Assembly (NCBI RefSeq): GCF_947493865.1
Contig: NZ_CANLTC010000006.1
Span: forward strand, 1 to 64,000
DNA: 64,000 nucleotides
Source of the DNA: an uncultured Halomonas sp.
GTDB lineage: Bacteria > Pseudomonadota > Gammaproteobacteria > Pseudomonadales > Halomonadaceae
Direction of reading: 5' to 3'
Positions 53,595 to 63,041 of the stretch are shown here, piece by piece. Every line of letters starts with the position of its first letter. Positions within the stretch are counted from its first letter, which is position 1. The notes below the pieces were generated by a model, which was given only the letters and a program-made list of their open reading frames with translations, searched no databases and was not told the DNA's origin. A program made the position numbers and the translations under genes.

Positions 53595-55115
53595 ATGGCG
53601 AATCAGGATTCCCCTCAACAGGATGAAAACCATCTGATCGCGGAGCGCCGGGCCAAGCTGGCCGCGCGTCGCGAGCAGGCAGCCGAGCAGGGCGAAAGCG
53701 CCTTTCCCAACGACTTCCGCCGCGACAGCCTGGCCGCCGAGCTACAGGCCGAACTGGGCGAGTTCGACAAGGCCGAGCTGGAAAGCCGCAGCCGCCAGGC
53801 CGCAGTGGCCGGACGCATCCTGCGCAAGCGCGGGCCGTTTCTGGTGATTCAGGACGTCTCGGGGCAGATTCAGCTCTATGTCGACAAGAAGGGCCTGCCT
53901 GATGAGGTGCTCGAAGACATCAAGAGCTGGGACATCGGCGATATCGTTGCCGCCCGCGGCCCGGTGCATAAATCCGGCAAGGGTGATTTGTACGTGATGA
54001 TGGTCGAGGCGAAGCTGCTGACCAAGAGCCTGCGCCCGCTGCCGGACAAGTTTCATGGCCTCACCGACATGGAGGCGCGCTACCGCCAGCGTTACGTCGA
54101 CCTGATCATGAATCCTGAGTCGCGCCGGGCGTTTGAGGTACGCGCCGGGGTGGTCTCGGCGATTCGCCGTTTCTTCGAGGCGCGAGGCTTCATGGAGGTC
54201 GAGACGCCGATGCTGCAGCCGATCCCCGGTGGCGCGGTGGCGCGCCCGTTCATCACTCACCACAATGCGCTGGACATGGACATGTACCTGCGCATCGCCC
54301 CGGAGCTGTATCTCAAGCGCCTGGTGGTGGGTGGCTTCGAGCGGGTCTTCGAAATCAATCGCAATTTCAGAAACGAAGGCCTGTCGACGCGGCATAACCC
54401 CGAGTTCACCATGCTGGAGTTCTACTGGGCCTATGCGGATTATCGTGACCTTCTCGATCTCACCGAGGAGATGGTGCGCCAGGTGGCGCAAGAGGTATTG
54501 AATACCAGCGTGCTGACCTATCAGGGCACTGAGTATGATCTCGGCCAGCCGTTCCGGCGCCTGACCCTGCGCCAGGCGATCCTCGAGCATGGTGGGCAAC
54601 TGGAGCAACCCATCGGGGAAAGCGATATCGATCTTTTCGAGGCGGCCAAGGCTACCGCCGAGCGTCTGGGAATCTCGGTCAAGGAGGGCTGGGGGTTGGG
54701 TAAGCTGCAGACCGAAATCTTCGAGGAGGTCGCCGAGTCGAAGCTCGACCAGCCGACCTTCATCACCGAATACCCTGCGGAGGTCAGCCCGCTGGCGCGG
54801 CGCAACGACGCCAATCCTTTCGTCACGGATCGCTTCGAGTTTTTCGTCGGCGGGCGCGAGATTGCCAATGGCTTCTCGGAGCTCAACGACGCCGAGGATC
54901 AGGCGGAGCGCTTCAAGGCCCAGGTGGCGGAGAAGGATGCCGGTGATCTGGAGGCGATGTATTACGACGCGGACTACGTACGCGCGCTGGAATACGGGCT
55001 GCCGCCAACCGCAGGCGAGGGCATCGGCATCGACAGGCTGGTGATGCTGTTCACCGATAGTCCCTCGATTCGGGATGTTTTGCTGTTTCCGGCCATGCGC
55101 CCCGAGGTGGAGTAA
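53595..55115 (+). CDS. lysS: Lysyl-tRNA synthetase (class II)
   Basis: 506 residues. The OB-fold anticodon-binding domain (about 60-165) is followed by the class II core: motif 1 [15 protein letters not shown], motif 2 [20 protein letters not shown] (about 259-278) and motif 3 [16 protein letters not shown] near the C-terminus. It charges tRNA-Lys. ATG 53595 follows GGCAGAGCA. The leader carries structured element copy C. Confidence 0.97.
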   Translation: MANQDSPQQDENHLIAERRAKLAARREQAAEQGESAFPNDFRRDSLAAELQAELGEFDKAELESRSRQAAVAGRILRKRGPFLVIQDVSGQIQLYVDKKGLPDEVLEDIKSWDIGDIVAARGPVHKSGKGDLYVMMVEAKLLTKSLRPLPDKFHGLTDMEARYRQRYVDLIMNPESRRAFEVRAGVVSAIRRFFEARGFMEVETPMLQPIPGGAVARPFITHHNALDMDMYLRIAPELYLKRLVVGGFERVFEINRNFRNEGLSTRHNPEFTMLEFYWAYADYRDLLDLTEEMVRQVAQEVLNTSVLTYQGTEYDLGQPFRRLTLRQAILEHGGQLEQPIGESDIDLFEAAKATAERLGISVKEGWGLGKLQTEIFEEVAESKLDQPTFITEYPAEVSPLARRNDANPFVTDRFEFFVGGREIANGFSELNDAEDQAERFKAQVAEKDAGDLEAMYYDADYVRALEYGLPPTAGEGIGIDRLVMLFTDSPSIRDVLLFPAMRPEVE

Positions 55116-55245
55116 AAGCTGCGCTCGCTTCTCTCATGTCGCGAGGCTGGCAAGATTGCTCCATTTCGACGATGGTAACCCGCCGCACTTGCGCCCATAA
55201 TGGACGTCGTTTCGATGTCGAGGCGCGCATGTCGAGGAGAGTCCG

Positions 55246-55626
55246 ATGAAACTGCTCAACCGCTCAGCCCTGAGCATCAAGCCCACACAAGAGTTTGTTG
55301 ACTGGATCAACTCGCTGGAACCCACGGTTGGCGACGATGACCTGACCCTCGATGATATCGATCGTGAAAGCACCGTCTATCTGATTCCCGAGATGGATAG
55401 CCCGGAAGCGCTTTCCGCCTTTGTGCGGGAACGCCATAGGGAAATTCTCGAGAGCGAACTGCGGGCCTGGGAAGAGGATGAGCGCCAATGGCCGGAAACC
55501 CATGACTGGTCGTTGTTCCAGCGCTTCCTCCGGGTCGAGTACAGCTTCCTGTCCGTCGATCTTGATGATGAAACACCGCTGGAAATTGCCGAAATAGACG
55601 ATGCGTTGCTGCTGGATGCGGATTAG
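55246..55626 (+). CDS. Conserved hypothetical acidic protein
   Basis: 126 residues, not recognised as a named family. It is strongly acidic and soluble, with PTQEFVDWINSLEP near the N-terminus, then RESTVYLIPEMDSPEALSAF and a Trp-rich part LRAWEEDERQWPETHDWSLF. A GAGGAGAG site precedes ATG 55246 by seven bases. It has its own terminator. Confidence 0.75.
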   Translation: MKLLNRSALSIKPTQEFVDWINSLEPTVGDDDLTLDDIDRESTVYLIPEMDSPEALSAFVRERHREILESELRAWEEDERQWPETHDWSLFQRFLRVEYSFLSVDLDDETPLEIAEIDDALLLDAD

Positions 55627-55669
55627 GACTAGCGCGACCAGGTGGTCTGTTTTATAGACAACGATTTCC

Positions 55670-55691
55670 AAGCCCGGCTTTGCCGGGTTTT
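55670..55691 (+). terminator. Terminator after the 126-residue gene
   Basis: CCCGGC/GCCGGG stem with flanking A/T pairs around TTT, followed by four T (AAGCCCGGCTTTGCCGGGTTTT). It is 44 bases after the stop. Confidence 0.85.
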
Positions 55692-55699
55692 CTTGTGTC

Positions 55700-55831
55700 A
55701 TGAGCCGACTTTTCAAAATCCGCGTGGGGGATGATGGTTTACCCGGACCACGGCGCCGAGTCGCCGTCATCGTGCTGATATTCTGTACCCTGATGGCGTT
55801 GCTCGTCGGTATTCGGGCGGTGGCGTGGTAA
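55700..55831 (+). CDS. Possible 43-residue single-pass membrane protein
   Basis: Open frame of 43 residues. The N-terminal half is polar and basic (MSRLFKIRVGDDGLPGPRRR) and residues about 21-41 form a hydrophobic helix (VAVIVLIFCTLMALLVGI). This positive-inside layout is that of small inner-membrane proteins. Against it, the ATG lies only nine bases after a terminator and has no clear ribosome-binding site. No homologue is recalled. Confidence 0.4.
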   Translation: MSRLFKIRVGDDGLPGPRRRVAVIVLIFCTLMALLVGIRAVAW

Positions 55832-55933
55832 AGAGATCGCAGGCGGGTCATCGCCCGCAAGCGGATGAGGCGTTACAATGAGGCTTCTTAAAGCGCCAAG
55901 CATTGGATGACCAAGCGAATGGAGGTCGATTCC

Positions 55934-56242
55934 ATGAGTGTTCAGGCACGTATCGAAGACAAGTTACAGACGCTCGACCCAGGCTATCTTGCCGTTGAGA
56001 ACGAGAGCCACATGCACAGCGTGCCACCCAATTCCGAGACGCATTTCAAGGTGATCCTGGCCTCGTCACGCTTCGAAGGACTAATGCCGGTCAAGCGCCA
56101 TCAGCAGGTCTATGCGGTGCTTGCCGACGAATTGGCGGGGCCGGTACATGCCCTGGCATTGCACTTGTATACTCCGCAGGAGTGGGCTGCCCGGAGCGGC
56201 GTCAGCCCCGACTCACCCAACTGCCGGGGCGGTGGTCGCTAG
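55934..56242 (+). CDS. bolA: BolA family protein
   Basis: 102 residues from ATG 55934, with GGAGG eight bases upstream. HFKVILASSRFEGLMPVKRH (about 36-55) and VHALALHLYTPQEW (about 70-83), with the SPNCRGGG tail, match Escherichia coli BolA. It binds [2Fe-2S] with monothiol glutaredoxins and affects cell shape and biofilm genes. The stop overlaps the start of the next gene by one base (TAGTG). Confidence 0.94.
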   Translation: MSVQARIEDKLQTLDPGYLAVENESHMHSVPPNSETHFKVILASSRFEGLMPVKRHQQVYAVLADELAGPVHALALHLYTPQEWAARSGVSPDSPNCRGGGR

Positions 56243-57183
56243 TGATCGAAGAGCCGCTGCGCTCCCACTATCTCGACGCCATGGGCTTGACCGCCTGGGT
56301 GAGTCGTTATCGGCTGCCCAATGCGGCGCCCACGCTTCAATGTGAATGGCTCGAGCCCGAGACCGTGCCGAGCCAACCTCCGGCCCAGCGCTTGCAGGCG
56401 TTGCTCGGGGAGGCCTCTCGCGAGGAGGGGTTGCCTGAAAACAATCAGAATCGTCCGCTTTCTTCGGCGGCATCGTCACCGAGCAATGCTCCATTCTCGT
56501 CTCCCTCTACAGCGACACCCTTGGGCCAGGCCCGGCGAGCTCGGGCGCTATTGGATGACAATGGCTTTGAGGGTCATGGCAACGAAGGTAATGACGAAAG
56601 CGCCAGCAACGAGATTCCGCCGCACGCTCCCGGGGCCGGACCAGAAGCATCTGCCCGAACTCCAGATTTGGATGCCCAGTCTGCCCAGGTTTCCCTGCGT
56701 TTTTCATTGCAGATTGCCGCTCTGGATGGGCGTTGGCTGATAATGCTGCCAGGGCGTGAGTCGGTAGATGTCCAGTCCAGGCAACTGCTGGCCAATCTGT
56801 TGCAAGCGGCGCATATCACGCCCGGTACGGCGCTCGACTTCCAGGCCTTCGATTGGCCGATGATGGAAGGCATGCCCGTTGAAGCTCCCCTGGAAGAGGC
56901 CCGGGATGGTCTGCGGGCCTTCATCGAAGGTCGTCGCCGGCGCGGCTGGCGTCCCGAGCGCCTGTTGCTCTTCGGGGAAGACACTGCATTGGACTCAGTG
57001 CTGAATCTGCAGGAGCGCCAGTGCCGTCTGCTGGCTATTCCGGGCTGGCAGGGGCCGTCATTGCAAGCACTTGCCCAGTCAGCGGAGGCCAAGCGAGGGT
57101 TATGGCCGATCCTTGGGGAGTGGCACAAGGCTTGGCATCAGGCGGCGCAGGGTGGACCGGATGTTGATGACGCCCCACCTTGA
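56242..57183 (+). CDS. holD: DNA polymerase III Psi subunit, extended form
   Basis: 313 residues, GTG start overlapping the bolA stop. N-terminal HYLDAMGLTAWVSRYRLPNA matches the Psi peptide RRDWQLQQLGITQWSLRRPG in pattern. After a low-complexity linker (about 60-150, Ser/Pro/Asn/Glu-rich) comes a core resembling the Psi fold: SLQIAALDGRWLIMLPG, then QSRQLLANLLQAAHITPG, LLFGEDTALDSVLNLQ and the C-terminal helix LQALAQSAEAKRGLWPILGE, close to Escherichia coli LTELLANPEARKALWQQICT. The pairing with rimI is the one seen for holD. Psi joins Chi and SSB to the clamp loader. It is more than twice the Escherichia coli length (137). Confidence 0.75.
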   Translation: MIEEPLRSHYLDAMGLTAWVSRYRLPNAAPTLQCEWLEPETVPSQPPAQRLQALLGEASREEGLPENNQNRPLSSAASSPSNAPFSSPSTATPLGQARRARALLDDNGFEGHGNEGNDESASNEIPPHAPGAGPEASARTPDLDAQSAQVSLRFSLQIAALDGRWLIMLPGRESVDVQSRQLLANLLQAAHITPGTALDFQAFDWPMMEGMPVEAPLEEARDGLRAFIEGRRRRGWRPERLLLFGEDTALDSVLNLQERQCRLLAIPGWQGPSLQALAQSAEAKRGLWPILGEWHKAWHQAAQGGPDVDDAPP

Positions 57184-57646
57184 GCCGTTGACGTCACAGT
57201 GGTTGCCACGAGTGATCGCCATCGAGAATGCCGGGCAGCAGCATCCCTGGTCTTGCGCTCAGCTTCAGGATGCCTTCGAGGATGAGCGTGCAGCCCTGTG
57301 GGGAGCTTTCGAGGATAATGATCTGGTGGGCTACGCGGTAGTCTATCGATTGCCCTTCGAGGCGGAATTGCAGGCCATCACCGTCGATCCCAGGGTTCGT
57401 CGACGCGGTATCGCTCGGGCCTTGCTTGGAGTGGTGATCGCGGAAGCGGTGCGCTGGGGCAGTGAACGTTTGCTGCTCGAAGTCAGGGCAACGAATCAGG
57501 CGGCCCGTACGCTGTATGAGCAGCAAGGGTTCTCGGTGGATGCCCGACGTCGCGGGTATTACGCGTCGGGACAGGCTCTGAAAGCAGGACAGCGCGAGGA
57601 TGCGCTATTGATGTCGCGCTGTCTTGCTACCGCTGATGGGTCATGA
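57161..57646 (+). CDS. rimI: Ribosomal protein S18 alanine N-acetyltransferase RimI
   Basis: 161 residues from ATG 57161 (another ATG is at 57167), overlapping holD by 23 bases. GNAT fold with AELQAITVDPRVRRRGIARALL, which holds the acetyl-CoA loop R-R-x-G-I-A, and LEVRATNQAARTLYEQQGF, which is diagnostic for RimI. It acetylates the N-terminal Ala of S18. Its position after holD equals that in Escherichia coli. Confidence 0.92.
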   Translation: MLMTPHLEPLTSQWLPRVIAIENAGQQHPWSCAQLQDAFEDERAALWGAFEDNDLVGYAVVYRLPFEAELQAITVDPRVRRRGIARALLGVVIAEAVRWGSERLLLEVRATNQAARTLYEQQGFSVDARRRGYYASGQALKAGQREDALLMSRCLATADGS

Positions 57647-57672
57647 CATCAGCGGCGAACCTGTTTCAGGAA

Positions 57673-57882
57673 TCATGAAAAGCTGGTTTCGCTGTTCTCC
57701 GTGCTTTCCAGTTCGCGAAACTTCTCCAGCAAGCCATTCAGGCGCCGTTCCCACTCCTGGTGTTCCTGCTTGAGTCGGGCGTTTTCCTCGCGTAACTCGT
57801 CGCTTTCCATCTTCAGCATCTCGAGCGACTCCACCGCATTGGTGACCTTCTGCTCCAGCTGATTGAAAAGTTCGATGCTCAT
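57673..57882 (-). CDS. zapB: Cell division factor ZapB
   Basis: 69 residues from ATG 57882, with AGGAG six bases upstream; the open frame runs further upstream as shadow. It is one continuous coiled coil: MSIELFNQLEQKVTNAVESL, then MLKMESDELREENARLKQEH, ending EWERRLNGLLEKFREL, which corresponds to the WQERLQALLGRMEEV end of Escherichia coli ZapB. It joins ZapA-FtsZ at the septal ring. Confidence 0.88.
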   Translation of the reverse strand: MSIELFNQLEQKVTNAVESLEMLKMESDELREENARLKQEHQEWERRLNGLLEKFRELESTENSETSFS

Positions 57883-57998
57883 CCTGTTCTCCTGATGTCT
57901 TGCAGTTCTCTGAAGGGGTGTTGTTCGGTCTAAAGGATACTCTGGGGGCGTCCTGCAGCCGTTCAGCCTACGCTGCGCGAAGGGGCTCGGCAAGCGTC

Positions 57999-58622
57999 TC
58001 AAGGTGGCGACGCAACGCGACGGTAAAGCCGGCCATGGCTCTCTCCCGCCATCACTTCGCGGTGCAGTTTCCAGGTTGTCGGTGATTCTAGTGGCAACGC
58101 TGCTTCGGTCTCCACATAAATCCAGGCCTCGTCGTTCAGCCAACCCAGCCGTTCAAGCAAGCCACAGGCATTGCCGGCCAGTCCCTGACGAAAAGGGGGG
58201 TCAAGAAAGACGATGTCGAAAGGCTGAGGCGAGTCGTTCAAGAGTGCTAGCGCATCGCGAGTGACTACCTGGCCTGGAGCGTCCAGGGTCAGCAGATTCG
58301 TCCTGAGCGTATTGGCCACCTTGGCATTCCCCTCGACGAACAGAGCGTCCTGCGCGCCCCGGGAAAGCGCTTCCAGGCCTAGGGCGCCGGTGCCGGCGAA
58401 CAGATCGAGTACGCGGCGACCCCCAAGCTCGAGGGCCAACCAGTTGAACAGCGTTTCCCGCACCCGGTCCGGGGTCGGGCGCAGCCCCGGATGCTCCGGT
58501 ACCGGTAGCAAGCGACGCCGAAACTTGCCACCGATGATGCGCAGCTTACCGCCGCCCTTGCCACGGGAGCTGGCGGGAGTCATGCGGCTGGGGCGAGGGG
58601 TGGAAGAGCGACGGCGATTCAT
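57999..58622 (-). CDS. rsmD: 16S rRNA (guanine966-N2)-methyltransferase RsmD
   Basis: 207 residues. KLRIIGGKFRRRLLPVPEHP, then LRPTPDRVRETLFNWL, and the SAM-binding DLFAGTGALGLEALSRG (about 69-85) with the catalytic FLDPPFRQG (about 134-142) are all classic. It methylates G966 of 16S rRNA in the 30S subunit. Start ATG 58622 adds a basic Ser/Arg-rich lead; ATG 58583 is possible. It is divergent from ftsY, as in Escherichia coli. Confidence 0.95.
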   Translation of the reverse strand: MNRRRSSTPRPSRMTPASSRGKGGGKLRIIGGKFRRRLLPVPEHPGLRPTPDRVRETLFNWLALELGGRRVLDLFAGTGALGLEALSRGAQDALFVEGNAKVANTLRTNLLTLDAPGQVVTRDALALLNDSPQPFDIVFLDPPFRQGLAGNACGLLERLGWLNDEAWIYVETEAALPLESPTTWKLHREVMAGESHGRLYRRVASPP

Positions 58623-58741
58623 GATCGGCAGATTGTACGAGGGGGCCGATGAAAGTGATAGTCCTCGGCGCTAGTCTACAGCGATAGTGCACAGTGATAG
58701 GATATTGCCATTATTCATCTTTCAACTGACAGAATTCGCCC

Positions 58742-60235
58742 ATGTTCGGTTTTTTGAAGCGTAAGAAGAAGCAGGACTCCGACCAGCAGGACGCACTGGA
58801 ATCCCAGGCGATCGATGCCGAAGGGCAAAAGGTCGATGAGGAGGCTACTGCTAGAGAAGCGGTACGGGAGCATGATCCCGCTACCCAGCAGACCACCGCT
58901 TATCAGCCGGATGCGCTCGAGCGCGACGCTGCTCGGGAAGCGCTCGACGATGACAAGCTGATCCCGGGGGAGGCGCATAGCGCCCTGGATGAGATACCCG
59001 TCGAAACGCCACGGGAGAACCTGGCTTACGAAGCGCCTCGTCCCGATGAAGAGATTCGGCCGTTGGACGAAATTCGCGCCGAGGATGCCATTTCGCCCGA
59101 ACCCGATAACGCTGGCGAGAACGAAGCAAAGGCGGCGGTATTGGCTCAGGCGGCTGCGGAAGCGCACCAGGAGCTGCGCGAGCAAGCCGACATCGATAAC
59201 TCACCTGGGGTTTCGGCCACTGCCGAGCAGGACGCCAGCATCACCTCGTCATCAACTCAGGTGCCGCCGGCTCAGGACGGGGCGCGTGCAGAGAAGCAGG
59301 GCTGGTTCGCCCGCATCAAGTCAGGGCTGGGCAAGACCCGGGCCAATCTGACCGACGGCATCGCCGATCTATTCATGGGCAAGAAGCAGATCGATGATGA
59401 GCTCATGGAGGATCTCGAGACCCAACTGCTGATAGCGGATGTGGGCATCGAAGCCACCAGCGAGATCATCGACCGACTTTCCGCACGGGTATCCCGCAAG
59501 GAGCTCAAGGAGCCCCAGGCACTATACCGCGCGCTGCAGGAAGAGCTGACGGATTTGCTGGCGCCGGTGGCAACGCCACTGACCCTGCCGCCCAAGGGCG
59601 AGGGGCCGTTCGTCATTCTTATGGTGGGGGTCAACGGCGTGGGCAAGACCACCACCATCGGCAAGTTGACCAAGCGTTTTCAGGCGGAGGGGCGCAGCGT
59701 CATGCTGGCCGCCGGCGATACCTTTCGCGCCGCAGCGGTGGAGCAGTTGAAGGTCTGGGGCGAGCGCAACAAGGTGCCGGTAGTGGCTCAGCATACCGGC
59801 GCCGACAGCGCCTCGGTAATCTACGACGCTCTGGCGGCAGCCAAGGCGCGCAAGATCGATGTATTGATCGCCGACACCGCAGGACGACTGCATAACAAGG
59901 GCCATCTGATGGAGGAGCTCAAGAAGGTACGCCGAGTGATGGCGAAGCTGGATGAGTCCGCACCCCAGGAGGTGATGTTGGTACTGGATGCCGGCACCGG
60001 CCAGAATGCTCTTGCCCAGGTCAGCACTTTCGACGAAGCGATCCCGGTAACCGGTATCACCTTGACCAAGCTCGATGGCACCGCCAAGGGGGGCATCATC
60101 TTCGCCCTGGCCAAACAGAAAGCCATACCGATCCGCTTCATCGGCGTTGGTGAAACCGTGGATGATCTACGTCCTTTCGTGGCCCAGGATTTCGTGGCGG
60201 CGCTGTTTTCCCGTGAAGACGAGAATGCTGGATGA
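58742..60235 (+). CDS. ftsY: Signal recognition particle receptor FtsY
   Basis: 497 residues. A long acidic A domain covers about 1-190, starting with the basic membrane-binding MFGFLKRKKKQ. The N domain (about 195-275) is followed by the G domain with P-loop GVNGVGKTTTIGKLT (about 295-309), DTAGRLHNKGHLMEE and TKLDGTAKGG. It docks Ffh-ribosome complexes at the membrane. The stop overlaps ftsE by four bases. Confidence 0.97.
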   Translation: MFGFLKRKKKQDSDQQDALESQAIDAEGQKVDEEATAREAVREHDPATQQTTAYQPDALERDAAREALDDDKLIPGEAHSALDEIPVETPRENLAYEAPRPDEEIRPLDEIRAEDAISPEPDNAGENEAKAAVLAQAAAEAHQELREQADIDNSPGVSATAEQDASITSSSTQVPPAQDGARAEKQGWFARIKSGLGKTRANLTDGIADLFMGKKQIDDELMEDLETQLLIADVGIEATSEIIDRLSARVSRKELKEPQALYRALQEELTDLLAPVATPLTLPPKGEGPFVILMVGVNGVGKTTTIGKLTKRFQAEGRSVMLAAGDTFRAAAVEQLKVWGERNKVPVVAQHTGADSASVIYDALAAAKARKIDVLIADTAGRLHNKGHLMEELKKVRRVMAKLDESAPQEVMLVLDAGTGQNALAQVSTFDEAIPVTGITLTKLDGTAKGGIIFALAKQKAIPIRFIGVGETVDDLRPFVAQDFVAALFSREDENAG

Positions 60236-60912
60236 TCCGTTTCGAGCATGTCGGCAAGCGTTACGGCGGGCGTTTCGATGCATTGGCCAACATCGATTTT
60301 CGCATCCGGCGGGGTGAGATGGTCTTTCTCACCGGCCATTCCGGCGCCGGAAAGAGTTCGCTTCTGCGCCTTCTCATGCGGCTCGAACGTCCCACTCGGG
60401 GAAGAATACTGGTTGCCGGGCACGATATCGACCGGCTGCATACCAGCCAGATTCCGTTCTATCGCCGTCAGATCGGTGTGGTCTTTCAGGATCACCAGCT
60501 GTTGTTCGATCGGAATGTCTTTGCCAACGTGGCACTCCCCCTGCAGATTCAGGGGGTGGAGCCTCAGGAGGCGGCCCGTCGTGTACGAGCGGCGCTGGAC
60601 AAGGTGGGGCTGCTGCATCGTGAAAGGGCCTTGCCCATCGAGCTGTCCGGCGGCGAGCAGCAGCGTATCGGCATCGCCCGGGCGGTGGTCAACAAGCCGG
60701 CATTGCTACTTGCCGACGAGCCCACCGGCAACCTGGACCCGCAATTATCCGCCGACATCATGCGCCTGTTCGAGGATTTCAACCGCATCGGCACCACGAT
60801 CATGATTGCCAGTCACGATCTGGCCCTGATTGCCCGGTTGCATCATCGGGTCCTGAAGCTTAGCGATGGCCGCCTGACCGGTGACGATGCCACCGTCGAG
60901 GAGGCTTCATGA
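60232..60912 (+). CDS. ftsE: Cell division ATP-binding protein FtsE
   Basis: 226 residues. ABC ATPase with Walker A GHSGAGKSSLLRLL (about 35-48), signature LSGGEQQRIGIARAV, Walker B LLLADEPTGNLD and the H-loop His in IASHDL. FtsE with FtsX controls periplasmic amidases at the septum through EnvC. Overlaps both neighbours (ATGA). Confidence 0.97.
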   Translation: MIRFEHVGKRYGGRFDALANIDFRIRRGEMVFLTGHSGAGKSSLLRLLMRLERPTRGRILVAGHDIDRLHTSQIPFYRRQIGVVFQDHQLLFDRNVFANVALPLQIQGVEPQEAARRVRAALDKVGLLHRERALPIELSGGEQQRIGIARAVVNKPALLLADEPTGNLDPQLSADIMRLFEDFNRIGTTIMIASHDLALIARLHHRVLKLSDGRLTGDDATVEEAS

Positions 60913-61928
60913 GCGCCGCCAGAACGCCTCCATCGAACCAGCGTCAGCAAGGGCAAGGGTCACGGCAGACGAAACCGAGGCGAGGCGCCCGCAGCCAGCG
61001 CACCGGCGTGAACAGCCAGTTGCGGGCCTGGGCGCGTCATCACCGGGCCATGGCGCTGGATAGTATGCGGCGATTGGTGCGGCGCCCTCTGGGTAGCTTG
61101 ATGACAATGCTGGCAATCGGTGTCGCCTTGATCTTGCCGTGTGCATTGTGGCTGACCCTGGACAGTGCCCGGTTGCTGGATGCGGGACTCGAGGAAAGCG
61201 CGAGCCTGACGGTGTATCTTGATACCACCATGCAAGAAAGCGAGGCCATGCAGATGGCCAGCACGTTGCGCGAACACACCGGCGTGGCGGCTGCGCGGCT
61301 TGTAACCGCAGCGGAAGGCATGGTCGAGTTCGAACAGGCGCTGGGGCTGGAAGATGCCTTGATGCGCCTCGGCACGAATCCGCTGCCGGCCAGTATCGTG
61401 GTTGCGCCACTCGATACGTCGCCCCAGGCGGTACATGGTTTGAGTGAACGCCTGGCAGAGATTCCAGGGATTGATGAAGTTCGTCTCGACCTGGCCTGGC
61501 TCGAACGATTACGTCGTCTGGCGGAGCTGGGTCAACGCTTGACCCTGGCGTTGGGCGTACTGTTCGGCTTCGGCGTGTTGTTGATCGTTGGCAATACCAT
61601 TCGTCTGTCCGTCGAGAATCGTCGCCAGGAGATCGAAGTAGTCACGTTGATCGGAGCGACCCATGCGTTCGTACGCCGGCCATTTCTCTACAGTGGTGCC
61701 TGGTATGGCCTTGGCGGTGGCCTGCTGGCCTGGCTATTATTGGGGATAGGTGGCCAGTGGCTCTCGGCGCCGGTACAGGCATTGGCGCAAAGCTATGGTG
61801 CCCATTTCACGGTGCCAGGACTCGACTGGAAAGGCTCGGCAGCGCTGCTTGTTTCGAGTACACTATTGGGCTGGCTAGGCGGTTGGGTGGCGGTGAATCG
61901 TCATCTCAAGGAGATAAGACCACGTTGA
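60909..61928 (+). CDS. ftsX: Cell division protein FtsX
   Basis: 339 residues. A basic cytoplasmic lead of about 55 residues precedes TM1 (about 60-80). The periplasmic loop (about 85-200) binds the amidase activator, and the MacB-like TM2-4 follow (LTLALGVLFGFGVLLIVGNT at 211-230 starts TM2). RLSVENRRQEIEVVTLIGAT and FVRRPFLYSGAWYG mark the coupling region. It completes ftsYEX. Confidence 0.95.
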   Translation: MSAARTPPSNQRQQGQGSRQTKPRRGARSQRTGVNSQLRAWARHHRAMALDSMRRLVRRPLGSLMTMLAIGVALILPCALWLTLDSARLLDAGLEESASLTVYLDTTMQESEAMQMASTLREHTGVAAARLVTAAEGMVEFEQALGLEDALMRLGTNPLPASIVVAPLDTSPQAVHGLSERLAEIPGIDEVRLDLAWLERLRRLAELGQRLTLALGVLFGFGVLLIVGNTIRLSVENRRQEIEVVTLIGATHAFVRRPFLYSGAWYGLGGGLLAWLLLGIGGQWLSAPVQALAQSYGAHFTVPGLDWKGSAALLVSSTLLGWLGGWVAVNRHLKEIRPR

Positions 61929-62088
61929 CGCGACTGGACTGCAGTGGTGCCGGCCGCACTCTTTTCAACGGGGAACTTCGGTTATCATTTGCGGTCTTAA
62001 TGTCAGCGTACTATGTTAGGAGTCTAACGATTATTCCAGCAAATCAGTGTTGGTTTCCCTTTCTCAAGGCAACATGGAGACATTCTGC

Positions 62089-62955
62089 ATGAGTACCAGT
62101 CTTCAGCCTATTGGCCAGCTTTCACCCGGCCAGGATCTGAATGGTTACATCCGCGCGGTCAATGGTATTGCCGTACTCAATGCGGATGAAGAACGTGAAC
62201 TCGGCTTTCGGCTGTATGATCACAACGATCTGGAAGCTGCTCGGCGTTTGGTCATGTCGCACCTGCGTTTCGTGGTCCATATTGCCCGTAGCTATTCCGG
62301 GTATGGCCTGCCTCAAGCGGATTTGATTCAGGAAGGCAATGTCGGCCTCATGAAGGCGGTCAAGCGCTTTGATCCGCATCAGGGAGTGCGTCTGGTTTCC
62401 TTTGCAGTGCACTGGATCAAGGCCGAGATCCACGAGTTCGTGTTGCGCAACTGGCGTATTGTCAAGGTTGCCACCACCAAGGCTCAGCGCAAGCTGTTCT
62501 TCAACCTGCGCAGCGCAAAAAAACGTCTTGCCTGGCTCAATGTCGATGAAGTCGATGCGATCGCCAAGGATCTCAACGTCAAGCCCGAGACGGTGCGTGA
62601 AATGGAAGGGCGCTTGTCCGCCTTCGATGCCGGCTTCGATGCCTCTCCCTCTGAAGGAGAGGATCAAGGCTATCAAGCGCCAGCGCACTATCTTGACGAT
62701 GAGCGTTTCGATCCAGCGGTACAGCTCGAAGACAACGACTGGGAAGAGGACTCCACCCGTCGTTTGCAAACTGCACTGGCGAGCCTGGATGAACGCTCCC
62801 AGGACATCTTGCGCAGCCGTTGGTTGACGGACAGCAAGGCCACTCTTCATGAACTGGCCGATACCTATGGTGTTTCTGCCGAGCGTATCCGTCAGCTTGA
62901 AAAGAACGCCATGAAGAAGATTCGGCATCAGTTGGGCGACGCCTTGGTAGCCTGA
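62089..62955 (+). CDS. rpoH: RNA polymerase heat-shock sigma factor RpoH
   Basis: 288 residues from ATG 62089, with GGAGA about eight bases upstream; an upstream in-frame ATG at 62047 is less likely. Region 2 has [20 protein letters not shown], the RpoH box [19 protein letters not shown] is intact, and region 4 ends with [20 protein letters not shown]. It directs transcription of heat-shock genes. It lies after ftsYEX, as in Escherichia coli. The leader (61929-62088) has a GTTAG/CTAAC hairpin; temperature control was not demonstrated. Confidence 0.96.
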   Translation: MSTSLQPIGQLSPGQDLNGYIRAVNGIAVLNADEERELGFRLYDHNDLEAARRLVMSHLRFVVHIARSYSGYGLPQADLIQEGNVGLMKAVKRFDPHQGVRLVSFAVHWIKAEIHEFVLRNWRIVKVATTKAQRKLFFNLRSAKKRLAWLNVDEVDAIAKDLNVKPETVREMEGRLSAFDAGFDASPSEGEDQGYQAPAHYLDDERFDPAVQLEDNDWEEDSTRRLQTALASLDERSQDILRSRWLTDSKATLHELADTYGVSAERIRQLEKNAMKKIRHQLGDALVA

Positions 62956-62976
62956 TACATTCGCGAACGTACCCAT

Positions 62977-63011
62977 AATGCCTCTGGCCAACCTGCCAGG
63001 GGCATTTTTTT
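62977..63011 (+). terminator. Terminator after rpoH
   Basis: A 12-bp stem AATGCCTCTGGC/GCCAGGGGCATT (one T-G pair) around CAACCT, followed by T7 to 63011. It is 22 bases after the rpoH stop. Confidence 0.93.
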
Positions 63012-63041
63012 ATGCCCTTGAAGGCACGGGCGCCCAGATTG

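Noticed and set aside
61929..62088. RNA thermometer or sigma-32 promoter before rpoH
   Set aside because: Only a five-bp hairpin (GTTAG/CTAAC) was found, not covering the ribosome-binding site; no convincing promoter motif was read.
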